Source: CAYVBJ01 sp964517005 (GTDB lineage Bacteria; Bacteroidota; Rhodothermia; Balneolales; Balneolaceae). From it: a stretch of 39,488 nucleotides of DNA. Location: positions 1-39,488 of the forward strand of contig CAZFAJ010000021.1 in the NCBI GenBank assembly GCA_964517005.1, given 5' to 3'. Below, in pieces: positions 24,436 to 33,613 of this stretch (position 1 is the stretch's first letter; every line of letters begins with the position of its first letter). A program made the position numbers and the translations under genes. The notes under the pieces are model-generated. The model had not been told where the DNA came from, ran no database searches, and worked only from the letters and a program-made list of their open reading frames with translations.

Positions 24436-24933
24436 TTGATATATTATTTCGCTTATGGTTCCAATATGTTTATATGCCGCTTAAAGGGCAGAATACCATC
24501 TGCTCAGGTTGTCGGCAAATTATCAATTCAAAACTTTGATCTGCGCTGGCATAAAGTAAGTAATAACGACGGATCGGGTAAGTGCAATATTTTCAGAACT
24601 GATAAGCGGGTTAATGAAGTATGGGGAGTTTTGTACACGATGAACCGGAATGAACTTCATCTGCTGGACCGGGCTGAAGGATGCGGGAACGGTTACAGGC
24701 GAATTGTGATCCGCGGAAAATACAAACATACTTCTATCGATGCTTTCACATACTCTGCCACTAAAATTGACTATGATCTATTACCATTTTGCTGGTATAA
24801 AATGTATGTCCTGAAAGGAGCCGAAGAACATGATCTGCCTGAATCCTATTTGTCAAAAATATCTTTGGTATCCTCAGTAAAAGACCCTGACAGAAATCGC
24901 GCAAAACGCCATCTCAAAGTCCTTTTTTCTTAG
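24436..24933 (+). CDS. gamma-glutamylcyclotransferase-like (GGCT/AIG2) protein
   Basis: A GGCT-fold protein of about 165 residues. YYFAYGSNM at the very start is the family's substrate-binding signature, followed by VVGKLSIQNFDLRWHKVSNN, EVWGVLYTMNRNELHLLDRAEG (with the catalytic-region Glu) and the barrel strands to AFTYSAT. Family members cleave gamma-glutamyl dipeptides to 5-oxoproline or act on related gamma-glutamylamines. The conserved N-terminus fits a TTG start at 24436. An in-frame GTG at 24385 would add 17 atypical residues. The 3' end overlaps the convergent mazG gene by 20 bases. Confidence 0.82.
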   Translation: MIYYFAYGSNMFICRLKGRIPSAQVVGKLSIQNFDLRWHKVSNNDGSGKCNIFRTDKRVNEVWGVLYTMNRNELHLLDRAEGCGNGYRRIVIRGKYKHTSIDAFTYSATKIDYDLLPFCWYKMYVLKGAEEHDLPESYLSKISLVSSVKDPDRNRAKRHLKVLFS

Positions 24934-25681
24934 CTTCATTCCAAAGACTGTCCATCTCCTCAAGGTCTGACTCTGTAACGGAACGGTTTTTTTCAGCAAG
25001 TTTCTCTTCAATAAACCTGAACCTGGACTCAAATTTCCGGTTCGATGCTCTCAGTGAATCTTCTGCATTCAGTTCAAGCAGACGCCCAACATTTACAATC
25101 GAAAAGAGAAGATCGCCGAATTCATCTTTCTGTTCCGCTTTGTTTTGGTGTTCAACGGCATGACGCCATTCATCGATCTCTTCATTCAGTTTTTCCCAGG
25201 CAAGTTTCCATTCTGCCCAGTCGAAACCAACATTGGCAGCTTTTTCCTGCATGCGATGCGCTTTGATCAGGGCGGGAAGATTTTTTGGCAATCCATCCAA
25301 TACAGAGCTTTTACCTTCACTCAGTTTGATTGATTCCCAGTTTGAAGCAACGGCAGTATCATTTTCAGCATTCGTATCTCCAAACACATGTGGGTGTCTC
25401 CGGATTAATTTTTCTGAAATGCCATGAATTACATCTTCCATCGTAAATTTATTCTTTTCAGAGGCCATTTCTGCCTGGAAAACCACGTGAAGCAGAAGAT
25501 CTCCCAGCTCTTTTTTTAGCTCGTCGAAATCACTGTTGTCGATTGCATCTACAACTTCATAGACCTCTTCAATCAGATTGTCTTTAAGGGATTCGTGGGT
25601 TTGTTTACGGTCCCAGGGACATTCTTTTCTCAATATTGATATTAACCTGATAAAATCCTGAAAGGAAGAGCTTGGTTTCAT
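24914..25681 (-). CDS. mazG: nucleoside triphosphate pyrophosphohydrolase MazG
   Basis: A 255-residue two-domain MazG hydrolysing (d)NTPs to monophosphates and pyrophosphate, a house-cleaning enzyme. The first MazG domain has the metal-binding EEVYEVVDAID and KKELGDLLLHVVFQAEMA near residues 38-73. A second helical copy has EEIDEWRHAV and DEFGDLLFSIVNVGRLLELN near residue 190. CPWDRKQTHESLKDNLIEE before the first motif is a hallmark. The length matches E. coli MazG (about 263). It is last of a minus-strand series with the DUF445 gene upstream (82-base gap). Confidence 0.94.
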   Translation of the reverse strand: MKPSSSFQDFIRLISILRKECPWDRKQTHESLKDNLIEEVYEVVDAIDNSDFDELKKELGDLLLHVVFQAEMASEKNKFTMEDVIHGISEKLIRRHPHVFGDTNAENDTAVASNWESIKLSEGKSSVLDGLPKNLPALIKAHRMQEKAANVGFDWAEWKLAWEKLNEEIDEWRHAVEHQNKAEQKDEFGDLLFSIVNVGRLLELNAEDSLRASNRKFESRFRFIEEKLAEKNRSVTESDLEEMDSLWNEAKKKGL

Positions 25682-25763
25682 TTTAAAAGCAGATAATAAT
25701 TATAAATTTTGGCCTGAATATACGAAGGCTGAGGCCAAAAGAAGAAATAGTTAAAAGAGCAGT

Positions 25764-26921
25764 TCATTTGAATAGTCCAATCGTATAGTCGAGTGAAAAG
25801 ATTAAAGCGAGCAGAATACAGATAGCGCTTAAACTAATTACAGGCTGCCAGATTACGAGCCCGCCCACAGTACCTATTACAGCCCCAAGATACTGAATGT
25901 AGCGCAGCTGTTCGTTCGTAGCTCCGCGAATCATAGCTTCCAGCCTGGCTTCATCATATGTTTTTAAATTGTCTTCAACCAATGCATGCACATCCAGCTG
26001 ATTAATTAAACGGTATAAGAGATTGGTAATGAGTTCTTCAATGGCATCCCCTTGCTGATCCAGTTTATCAGGCAGCTCATCCAGGAATAGATCCAGCTTG
26101 TCGAATCCTTTTTCAACGGATGACGGGATTTCGGCGATCGCATCTTCAATAATATCCTGCATCTCTTTTCCCCGTAAAAATGTATAAGCTCTGATAGCCG
26201 CTTTTTCGAGAGATCTGTTTACCAATGCCTCATCAACCTCTTCTATAAGGTGACGTGCAAGATTTGCACGTAAATCAGCATCTGCAATCACATCTTCGGA
26301 ATACTCAATAACCCACTGTTTAATGTCGCTTCTGAATGAGGGATCATCAATAAGAGTTTTCAGCCAGGCAACTGATTTTTCTCTGTAGCGGCTGATAACC
26401 TTTGATTCATGAATTTTTTGTTTGATGATTTCGGGATTGATAAGATCTTCTGATACCGCATTTGCGAGACGAAAAGCGATCCGCTCCTTGTGCGCGGGGA
26501 TTAAACCGTGACCAAGAACCGGGCGTTTGCGGGAGGGACGAAAGAGCATGGTAATGGCAATCCAGTTTGTGAGAAAGCCGATGAGTCCGCTGATGGTGAC
26601 AATTCGTAAAATTCCGTTTAACGGATATACTGTTCCGAGGATTGCTATGGAATAGCCTTCAAAATCCCAGATAAATGAGAAGGCAAACAAAGTTGTCAGG
26701 ATCCAGGGTACAAATTGTAACAAGAGAAAAGTGAAAGGCTTTTTCTCTCTTTTCTTCGGTTTTACAGAAGATCTTTTTTCGGGCGGAGCTGACAGTTCAT
26801 CCAGTCCGCTGTGTTGTTTTATAATCTTCCAAAGGTGCTTGAAATGGCGTTTGGAAGTTTCACCTGCAGATGGGTGAACCGGCCCACTATTTTTATGTTC
26901 AGATGGCTGCATGTCACTCAT
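25764..26921 (-). CDS. DUF445-family membrane protein
   Basis: A 385-residue protein of the DUF445 (YheB/YjiN-like) family, function unknown. Two hydrophobic segments lie near residues 64-82 (LLLQFVPWILTTLFAFSFIW) and 98-127, the latter ending in the family motif LTNWIAITMLFRP. A long charged helical middle follows (about 140-330). The C-terminus has the second signature, RGATNEQLRYIQYLGAVIG, and two hydrophobic helices. The charged middle probably lies in the cytoplasm or periplasm as coiled coil. The first 60 residues are polar and basic with no fold I recognise. It lies 50 bases from crtI on the same strand. Confidence 0.87.
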   Translation of the reverse strand: MSDMQPSEHKNSGPVHPSAGETSKRHFKHLWKIIKQHSGLDELSAPPEKRSSVKPKKREKKPFTFLLLQFVPWILTTLFAFSFIWDFEGYSIAILGTVYPLNGILRIVTISGLIGFLTNWIAITMLFRPSRKRPVLGHGLIPAHKERIAFRLANAVSEDLINPEIIKQKIHESKVISRYREKSVAWLKTLIDDPSFRSDIKQWVIEYSEDVIADADLRANLARHLIEEVDEALVNRSLEKAAIRAYTFLRGKEMQDIIEDAIAEIPSSVEKGFDKLDLFLDELPDKLDQQGDAIEELITNLLYRLINQLDVHALVEDNLKTYDEARLEAMIRGATNEQLRYIQYLGAVIGTVGGLVIWQPVISLSAICILLALIFSLDYTIGLFK

Positions 26922-26971
26922 CGGGTAAAATTAGCTTAATTTGCCGAATTATTCACCATGCAGAATATTTT

Positions 26972-28453
26972 TCATTTTTCATACCTCTGAATCAGGCTAA
27001 CGGCATGAAACGCTGACAACAGTACCAGCGGAATTCCTCCGCCGGGATGTGTGCTGCCGCCTGTTAGATACAAACCATCAATAAAAGAAGTTTTATTTTT
27101 CGGCCTTCTGAAAGCTGAAAATTTTGAATTGGAAGATGTACCGTAAATGCTGCCTCTGTTTGACCTGTAGTTGCGATAAAAATCTTCAGGAGTGATGATT
27201 TTGGAAAATTTAACGGACTTCATCAGACCTGTCAGACCCGAATTTTCGAGTTTACTGATAATCAAATCCGGATAACTCCGGGATAGCGATTCCCAATTTT
27301 GATCCTCAGTCAGATATGGCGCATTTACCAGGATAAAGAGATTTGAGTGCCCATTCGGAGCGTGAGCCGGATCGGAGTATGATGTGTTGGCTACATAAAT
27401 GGTCGGATCGTCCGGCAGCTTTTTTTCATTAAATATGGAGTTGAACTCGCTTTGATAATCAGACGAGAAGAAAATGTTGTGATGCGCAAGTGTTTTAAAT
27501 TTTTTTGAAATACCAAGAAGGAGCACAAAGCCGGAACAGGAAGGCTCAAGATTTTCCTGTTTCCTTCTTTTACGATGCGATAAAGACTCCTTTGGCAACA
27601 ACTCCAGGAGTGTTTCAGATGCATCACTGTTTGAAACAATAATATCGGTTTTTAATTCTGATCCGTCTGTAAGAGTAACCGCTTTTACTCTTTTCCCGGT
27701 ACAATTGATTTTTTGAACTTCTTTTTTAAACTGAAATTCCACATTAAATTCCCGGGCAAGTTTACCGAGGGCTTTGGCAATAGAATAGAGTCCGCCTTTC
27801 ACGTAGTAACCACCCATATTTATTTCCACATGTGGAATTACATTCAGTGTAGCAGGCGCCTGGAATGGTGAAGAACCGTTGTAGGTGGTGAATCGCTTAA
27901 AAAACTGACGAAGATAAGGTGATCTGAAACTGGAGTCGACTCTTGAGGCTACAGTGGTAAACGCATCGATCCCAAAGAAATCAATTAAGTTCAGCTGTTT
28001 TAAATCCGATAAGTCATAAAGAGGATTGTTGAGAAAGGAACCGGATGTTTTATTGTATAATTCCGAAGCATAGGAGAGGAAAGAGTTATAGTTTTCCACT
28101 TCTTCCGGAGCTATTTTCAGTAATTCACCGGCATTATTTTCCCTGTCTGAATAGTTGTTAAATTTTGTCCCATCCGGAAAAAAATAACGGCAAAGAGGGG
28201 ATACGGGAAGAAAAGTAAGATAGTCTTCCCTGTTTCTTCCACATTTTTCAAAAAGTGAATTGATAATTTCAGGCATGGTAAGAAGGCTCGGTCCGGTGTC
28301 GAAGCGGTAACCGTTTTCCGAAATCTGATTCATCTTTCCTCCGATCGCCTCATTTTTTTCAAGAACAGTAACCTGATGTCCTTCCTTTGCTAACAGAACA
28401 GATGCAGCCAGGCCACCAAGACCGGCACCAATAATGATTATTTTTTTTCTCAT
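26972..28453 (-). CDS. crtI: phytoene desaturase CrtI
   Basis: A 493-residue FAD-dependent CrtI-type desaturase converting phytoene to lycopene. The N-terminal IIIIGAGLGGLAASVLLAKE plus VLEKNEAIGGK is the FAD-binding fold. GYRFDTGPSLLTMPEI and the C-terminal LYLTGGSTHPGGGIPLVLLS (near residue 462) are the bacterial CrtI signatures. The length is typical. It lies between rlmD (77-base gap) and the DUF445 gene (50-base gap) on the minus strand, more than 16 kb from crtB, so the core pathway is split. Related desaturases (CrtN, CrtD, CrtO) are alternatives, but with CrtB and CrtY present and no other desaturase here, CrtI is the best call. Confidence 0.91.
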   Translation of the reverse strand: MRKKIIIIGAGLGGLAASVLLAKEGHQVTVLEKNEAIGGKMNQISENGYRFDTGPSLLTMPEIINSLFEKCGRNREDYLTFLPVSPLCRYFFPDGTKFNNYSDRENNAGELLKIAPEEVENYNSFLSYASELYNKTSGSFLNNPLYDLSDLKQLNLIDFFGIDAFTTVASRVDSSFRSPYLRQFFKRFTTYNGSSPFQAPATLNVIPHVEINMGGYYVKGGLYSIAKALGKLAREFNVEFQFKKEVQKINCTGKRVKAVTLTDGSELKTDIIVSNSDASETLLELLPKESLSHRKRRKQENLEPSCSGFVLLLGISKKFKTLAHHNIFFSSDYQSEFNSIFNEKKLPDDPTIYVANTSYSDPAHAPNGHSNLFILVNAPYLTEDQNWESLSRSYPDLIISKLENSGLTGLMKSVKFSKIITPEDFYRNYRSNRGSIYGTSSNSKFSAFRRPKNKTSFIDGLYLTGGSTHPGGGIPLVLLSAFHAVSLIQRYEK

Positions 28454-28530
28454 GGTTAAGTAAACCTGTTGAGTTGGCGAATCATTTCCTCTTTTGTTCC
28501 GTAGCCGGTTCTTTCTGAAATCTGTCTGTT

Positions 28531-29940
28531 TTAACGGATAGCTGTAAGCTTCGCAACAGCTTCGATATGATATGTCTGTGGGAACATATCCACAGGCTGA
28601 ACTTTCTCAACCCGGTAAAATTCTTTCAGTTCTTTTAAATCTCTTGCCATGGTTGATGGATTGCAACTGACGTAAACCAATTTCGGAACAGCCAGTTCAC
28701 CTAACCGCGTTACTACATCGGGGTGCATGCCCGAACGAGGGGGATCGGTGATAATGCAGTCCGGTTTCCCAAATTTGTTCAGCATTTGATCATTAAAAGT
28801 GTCTTTCATATCCCCGAGAATGAATTCGGCATTTACCACATCATTTTCTTTTGCATTGCTTTTCGCATTTTCGATGGCAACCTCAATAAGCTCAACACCA
28901 ATTGCCCGGTTAACCTGATCCGCCACATATAATGTAAGAGTACCCACACCACAGTAGAGATCATAAAGGAGTTCATCTTCATTCAGTTCGGCATACTTTT
29001 TGGCAACCCGGTAAAGCTTTTCAGCCTGCTTGGTATTGGTCTGGAAAAATGCATTTGCATGAATTTTAAAAGAGTGCCGTCCGATTTTATCTGTGATATA
29101 ACCCGGACCGTACAGTACATTTTCGTAACGGCCAATTGCAGTTGGGTTCAGCTGGTCGTTAATATTGTTAATAACCGTCGTAATCTCCGGGAAATTTTCG
29201 ACGAGTTCGGAACAAAGGCGATTAACGGTTTCAGGCGCATCTCTGAAGGTCACAACATTTACCATAAGATCATCTGTAAAATGAGAATTGCGGATTACCA
29301 GATGGCGGATGAACCCTTCATTTTTATAGGTATCGAATGGCTTTACATCGTTGCTGATGCACCAGCTTCTGACAAAATCCAGAATTGCATATGAAAATTG
29401 TGGCTGAAGATGGCACTCCTTCAGGTTCAGGATTTTATCATATCTGCCGGGTGCATGCAGTCCTGCGGCGAAGGCTGAATCATCTACATAATTATCACTA
29501 TGAATCTCTTCTTCTGTGAGCCACCTGCGGCTTCCAAAGCTATATTCCATCTTATTCCGATAATAAAAAGGCTGATCGCAAGAGATTATGGGTTCAACGA
29601 TATCCGGAGAAAGTCCTGCAATGCGTTCTATATGATCCCTGACTTGCTGCTCTTTGATAGCCAGTTGTTTTTTATAGGGAAGAAACTGCCAGGTGCAGCC
29701 CCCGCAGACGAGAGCATGACGACATTTCGGTTCAATGCGCACAGAAGATGGTTTTAGTATCTCAACGAGTTTGGCCTCACGGTATTTTTTCTTCTTTTTT
29801 ACAATACGCGCTCTTACAATATCGCCCGGAGCAGTATTTGGTATAAATACAGCTAACCCGTCTTTTTTAGCAATTCCTTTTCCCTTAAAGGCTGCTGATT
29901 CTACTTCCAGTTCAACAACTTCACCCTTCTTTAACGCCAT
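28531..29940 (-). CDS. rlmD: 23S rRNA (uracil-C5)-methyltransferase RlmD
   Basis: A 469-residue TrmA/RlmD-family enzyme methylating C5 of a 23S rRNA uridine (U1939 in E. coli). A TRAM domain covers residues 1-60. The 4Fe-4S ligands C73, C79, C82 (CRHALVCGGC) and C176 (LKECHLQ) are present, the feature that separates RlmD-like enzymes from TrmA. The SAM site is LLYDLYCGVGTLTLYVADQV; the catalytic region has ITDPPRSGMHPDVV and YVSCNPSTMARDL with the nucleophilic Cys. The start ATG overlaps the stop of the upstream cyclic-nucleotide-domain gene by one base (TAATG). RlmCD-type dual specificity cannot be excluded. Confidence 0.92.
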   Translation of the reverse strand: MALKKGEVVELEVESAAFKGKGIAKKDGLAVFIPNTAPGDIVRARIVKKKKKYREAKLVEILKPSSVRIEPKCRHALVCGGCTWQFLPYKKQLAIKEQQVRDHIERIAGLSPDIVEPIISCDQPFYYRNKMEYSFGSRRWLTEEEIHSDNYVDDSAFAAGLHAPGRYDKILNLKECHLQPQFSYAILDFVRSWCISNDVKPFDTYKNEGFIRHLVIRNSHFTDDLMVNVVTFRDAPETVNRLCSELVENFPEITTVINNINDQLNPTAIGRYENVLYGPGYITDKIGRHSFKIHANAFFQTNTKQAEKLYRVAKKYAELNEDELLYDLYCGVGTLTLYVADQVNRAIGVELIEVAIENAKSNAKENDVVNAEFILGDMKDTFNDQMLNKFGKPDCIITDPPRSGMHPDVVTRLGELAVPKLVYVSCNPSTMARDLKELKEFYRVEKVQPVDMFPQTYHIEAVAKLTAIR

Positions 29941-30491
29941 TAAATCTCTTCGTCCTCGTGGAGTCTGTAGTAAGATTCAAACTGAATAGAGAATGCAGTT
30001 TTGGTATCGGCTGCTTCACACAGTTTTCTCATGGTGCGTTCAAGTTGCATCATAGCGATCATGGAGATGGTTTCAATAAATTTAATTGCAATTTCAGGAT
30101 GTCGTTTTTTCAGGGTCTCAAAATCCGGCTTGAAAAATCCCAGCAGAGTACAGTCGGTTATACATTTGGCCGAAGACATCCGGCGCAATTCATAGCCGAT
30201 CGACATGGCACCGAAGCTTTCAGGAGGTTCCAGTTCGTGAGTTGCACTGCCTTTTTCGGGATCATCAATATTGTTAACTACACTGAGCTCTACACGTCCT
30301 TCCTCAATAAAATACATGCCTGTACCGGGATCATTTTGATAATAAATGTATTCACCTTCTTTATATTTTCTTCGGTGACACAGCTGCAGAAATTCATACC
30401 GCTCAAACAATGACAAATTTCGAAGAAATCGTGATTTTAAGAGGATTTTCGACTGGTTTTTGAATTTTCCGGGAATCTCTTTTTCTGTCAT
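29940..30491 (-). CDS. cyclic nucleotide-binding-domain protein without HTH
   Basis: A 183-residue protein whose residues about 20-150 form a cNMP-binding beta-roll: LFERYEFLQLCHRRKYKEGE, YIYYQNDPGTGMYFIEEGRV and FGAMSIGYELRRMSSAKCIT. The phosphate-binding cassette normally reads FGExxLLxxxxR; here Glu is replaced by Ala (SFGAMSI), while an Arg remains, so canonical cAMP binding is doubtful. After the linker helix (AIKFIETISMIAMMQLERTM) only about 25 residues remain and no helix-turn-helix follows, so it is not a CRP-type regulator. It overlaps rlmD by one base (TAATG), indicating coupling. Its partner or output is unknown. Confidence 0.82.
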   Translation of the reverse strand: MTEKEIPGKFKNQSKILLKSRFLRNLSLFERYEFLQLCHRRKYKEGEYIYYQNDPGTGMYFIEEGRVELSVVNNIDDPEKGSATHELEPPESFGAMSIGYELRRMSSAKCITDCTLLGFFKPDFETLKKRHPEIAIKFIETISMIAMMQLERTMRKLCEAADTKTAFSIQFESYYRLHEDEEI

Positions 30492-30648
30492 ATCGTATTG
30501 TGTTTGATGATTTTGAAATACAAAGCGTTAAAGATCAGGTGTATTATTTCCAAACAGAATATAATTTAATTTTCAAGAACTTTTAGACCGGGAGCAGATT
30601 GTATCTTTTTTTGGTTTGATAATTTTGATTGATGTTTCATAAAACTAT

Positions 30649-33051
30649 TTAAAAGGAGTGCCCGATTCCAAAACTTAAAAATGCATTTTTGTTTTGGAAC
30701 CAGCCTTCCTGGAGATCATTAACCCTGAATGCAAAATCCAACCGTGCAATTAAAAAATCCCAGTCGAGGCGAACTCCCAGGCCGCTGGATACCGGTATTT
30801 GTTCAATAAATGTATCAACAAAAAACTTACCGTCCCTCAAAATATCTCTGTTCTCCTGATCTCTGAAACTATTCCGGGGCCCGTACCAAATATTTCCTGC
30901 ATCAGTAAACAGGGCAATTTGCCACTCAGCAGAAAACAGGTTATCGATAAACTTTTGTCTCACCTCAGCAAATGCAGCAAGTTTAATCTCGCCGCCGTTA
31001 ATAGTAACATCTTCAGGAGCAATTTTACCGGGGCCCAGTCTGAAAGGCGCGTATCCGCGAATATCGTTACTTCCTCCGGCAAAAAAACGTCTGTTTAGCG
31101 GGATCGTGGTACTTTGGCCGTAAGGATGTGCATAACCGCCAAAGAAGCGATATGCAAATACGGAATTTGCCGCAAATGGAATGTATCGGCGATAATCAGC
31201 AGTCAGTTTAAAAAATCTGCTGTAAGCGAGCGAGTTCGATGATATTCCAAAAGGGGATGGAATATTTTCATTTATTTCACCGGGAGTAAAGACAAAACGG
31301 TCGAGGAGAAAAGGAAAATTACCGCCGCTTGAAATCGAAAATTCACTGAAATGGCCAAAATTTCGTTTTATGATATTAGTTGTTGAGCTTCTCAGGGTAT
31401 ACCGGATGATCGATGAAAATTGAGGGCGAAAATCCTCTTCAATCCTTTCAAGCTCAAATGAGCCTTCTCCAAATTCATCAATCAGGTTTTGCCTGAATTC
31501 GGAAGATGGATCTGAATCTACAATATCCATTTCGAGTAAGTCCAGAAAACTGCTAAAGCGAGATGAGTGAGTGGTTTCGTACCGCAGGTTAAACCGCAGA
31601 TCAAAATTAATATCAAAAAAGAGCTGATTCGACTGGCTGTATGTAAGTGAGTAGCTTGTTCTCGAATTCTGGAAAAGAGGATTTTGAGAAAAAGTGGCAA
31701 AGGGAAAGTTCAGACGTGGAACCGAGTAATCGATTGTGCTTTCGAGGGTTCTGAATATTGTTGAATTAACCCGTCTTGTACCTTGTTCATCCGGTGGTAC
31801 AATTTCCCTCAGTGTTGAAGGTGTAACGAATTCAAAATTGGCATTCAGTCCGATTGTCAGGTTCTCTGCAGTTCCAAAGACATTATTATTCGTATAGTTT
31901 ATTCCGCCGCCGGTACCGAATCCGAATCTTCTCATTCCAAATAATTCTGCCCTGACAGAGTGTTTTGAAACTGTCTGGAAATCAAAATAGACAGGTATTT
32001 CCTCTTTCGAGTAATCAGGTAATGCACCATCTTCATCCAGTCCGAACCGATTGATAAAGAGCATCCCCAGATTCTGAAATTCGTTTACAGTTTGAATATA
32101 TCTTGCCTGGTCAAAAACCTGACCAGGCTTGAATCTGAGGTGGTTGGTGACAAGTTCGAAATCGGATTGAGCGGCAGTCTGTTTTTGAATAAAAACGGAT
32201 CTTCCGGCAGTGGTAAAATCACTGTTTCTGATGGTATCTGCTTCCTGGTATTCAACACCACCTTCGGGACCCGCAAGCTTAACATGTATATCCCCGAATG
32301 TAAATATCCTTCCGGGATTCATGGCAAAAAGAATATCCATTTGGTTCTTGTCTTCTTCGTCCCGCTTGATCAGAGCTTTTACAGAATCACGCTGAACCGA
32401 TGCAAACCCATTATTTTTCAGATAATTTATGATTCTTGTCTGTTCTTCACGCAGAGAGAGCGCATCATACTGCCGGTTATAAGTGAACGTGGAATCATTG
32501 ATGAAAGAACTGCTGAAATTACTCTCATCGTAAAATTTCTTTTCTTTAGAATCATCTTCAAAATCAGGAAGTCCGGTAAAAGCAACTGTTCGTATTGTTG
32601 ATGCGGGCCCCTCTTCAATAATAAAAGATACCTCTACGCGGTCCTTGTTATATTCAACAATGGTAGTATCAACATTCGTCTCAAAATAGCCGATATTTTG
32701 GTAAAAAAGCTGAATACGTTCCATGTCATTTCCAACCATTTCCCGGTTCAGATAGGCGGGTTCTTCACCAATACCGCCACCAAAAAGCTGCCAGATGTAA
32801 TACCAGGGTGTAAAACGGGGGATGCCCAGAAATTCCCGGTTTGTGGAAGTTCTGATAAGATTTAAAAGTGTGCCGTCTTTCACATTCTCATTACCTGCAA
32901 ACCGGATAATACGAACAACTTTGTCACTATCCTTCTGCTCAATACTTGCTGCATTTTGAGCATAAATAGCAGTAATGTCCAAAAAGAGAATGACATTCAG
33001 GGCTGATGTCAATAAAAAAAACCGTATAAATATTAGCCTGACTGCAGACAC
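30649..33051 (-). CDS. BamA/TamA-family outer membrane assembly protein
   Basis: An 800-residue Omp85-superfamily protein. A signal peptide ends near AIYAQN (residue 32), without a lipobox. About three POTRA-like repeats follow in residues 45-340, for example VVRIIRFAGNENVKDGTLLN, YLNREMVGNDMERIQLFYQN with GYFETNV, and LRFKPGQVFDQARYIQTVNE. From about residue 370 a beta-barrel runs to the C-terminal aromatic residue (LSFGIGHSF). FFAGGSNDIRGYAPF is the conserved Omp85 loop motif. The start is GTG at 33051. Whether this is the essential BamA or a TamA-like paralogue is unclear; no skp, lpxD or tamB lies nearby. A strong hairpin lies just upstream of its start. Confidence 0.88.
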   Translation of the reverse strand: MSAVRLIFIRFFLLTSALNVILFLDITAIYAQNAASIEQKDSDKVVRIIRFAGNENVKDGTLLNLIRTSTNREFLGIPRFTPWYYIWQLFGGGIGEEPAYLNREMVGNDMERIQLFYQNIGYFETNVDTTIVEYNKDRVEVSFIIEEGPASTIRTVAFTGLPDFEDDSKEKKFYDESNFSSSFINDSTFTYNRQYDALSLREEQTRIINYLKNNGFASVQRDSVKALIKRDEEDKNQMDILFAMNPGRIFTFGDIHVKLAGPEGGVEYQEADTIRNSDFTTAGRSVFIQKQTAAQSDFELVTNHLRFKPGQVFDQARYIQTVNEFQNLGMLFINRFGLDEDGALPDYSKEEIPVYFDFQTVSKHSVRAELFGMRRFGFGTGGGINYTNNNVFGTAENLTIGLNANFEFVTPSTLREIVPPDEQGTRRVNSTIFRTLESTIDYSVPRLNFPFATFSQNPLFQNSRTSYSLTYSQSNQLFFDINFDLRFNLRYETTHSSRFSSFLDLLEMDIVDSDPSSEFRQNLIDEFGEGSFELERIEEDFRPQFSSIIRYTLRSSTTNIIKRNFGHFSEFSISSGGNFPFLLDRFVFTPGEINENIPSPFGISSNSLAYSRFFKLTADYRRYIPFAANSVFAYRFFGGYAHPYGQSTTIPLNRRFFAGGSNDIRGYAPFRLGPGKIAPEDVTINGGEIKLAAFAEVRQKFIDNLFSAEWQIALFTDAGNIWYGPRNSFRDQENRDILRDGKFFVDTFIEQIPVSSGLGVRLDWDFLIARLDFAFRVNDLQEGWFQNKNAFLSFGIGHSF

Positions 33052-33057
33052 GTTTAA

Positions 33058-33102
33058 ACAACCTTATATGAAAAACGGTTGTATGGTATTCATACAACCG
33101 TT
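33058..33102 (-). promoter_or_regulatory. leader hairpin/terminator between the DUF2795 gene and the BamA/TamA gene
   Basis: On the minus strand AACGGTTGTATG (33102-33091) pairs perfectly with CATACAACCGTT (33085-33074) across a 5-base loop, and the stem runs into a T-run (complement of 33071-33075): a classic intrinsic terminator for the DUF2795 gene. Only about 20 bases then remain before the GTG start of the outer membrane gene. These contain AAGGTTGT, the probable Shine-Dalgarno region, whose GGTTGT is complementary to ACAACC in the second stem arm. Two mutually exclusive pairings are therefore possible. That there is a terminator is well supported; a regulatory switch is a hypothesis. 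Confidence 0.6.
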
Positions 33103-33139
33103 ATTTAATTGAAAAAGAAGATACGTAATTTATAAATGA

Positions 33140-33394
33140 CTAAACGTCATCGTAGTCAAATCCTTCATCTTCTTCGCCATGGAAGAAATCCTCTTTTCTG
33201 ATATAATCAGGCCATATATCTTCTATACCCTCATATATCATATCTTCGCCCTCCTCAATTTCATCGAGTTCATAAAGATTATCAATTACCTGCTGAGGCA
33301 GGCCATTTCGTTCGGCCCATTCAATTAATTCTTCCCTCGATGCGGGAAATGGTGCATCATCAAGTGCGGCGGCTAATTCTACTGTCCAGATCAT
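33140..33394 (-). CDS. DUF2795-like small acidic protein
   Basis: An 84-residue protein. WTVELAAALDDAPFPASREE and IEWAERNGLPQQVIDNLYEL match the DUF2795 pattern, a short helical domain of unknown function often found in small acidic bacterial proteins. The C-terminal half is strongly acidic (DEIEEGEDMIYEGIEDIWPD and a final HGEEDEGFDYDDV). There is no signal peptide or membrane segment. It is divergent from tatA, with a 219-base AT-rich spacer, and followed closely by a terminator-like hairpin and then the BamA/TamA gene. Confidence 0.82.
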   Translation of the reverse strand: MIWTVELAAALDDAPFPASREELIEWAERNGLPQQVIDNLYELDEIEEGEDMIYEGIEDIWPDYIRKEDFFHGEEDEGFDYDDV

Positions 33395-33613
33395 AACTGA
33401 TTTAAATTTAAATGTTTTTCTTTAAAAATTTCTTCTGAATAATTTTGTCGACTGCTATAAAACACAACTTTATGACAATTGCAAATTTTGCGATACATTT
33501 TTAAAAATTATTTTTATTTGTCGGTCTTAAGGTGACGAAAATATTTTTTATCTTATCTAATGTATGTTCTATCATACTTTGTCAACTTAACAACTTAATT
33601 TAATTTTTATTTT

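Noticed and set aside
24914..24933. 20-base overlap of the GGCT-like and mazG 3' ends, and 12-base overlap of ald and the NmrA-like gene
   Set aside because: Small convergent overlaps are common in compact genomes; nothing unusual.
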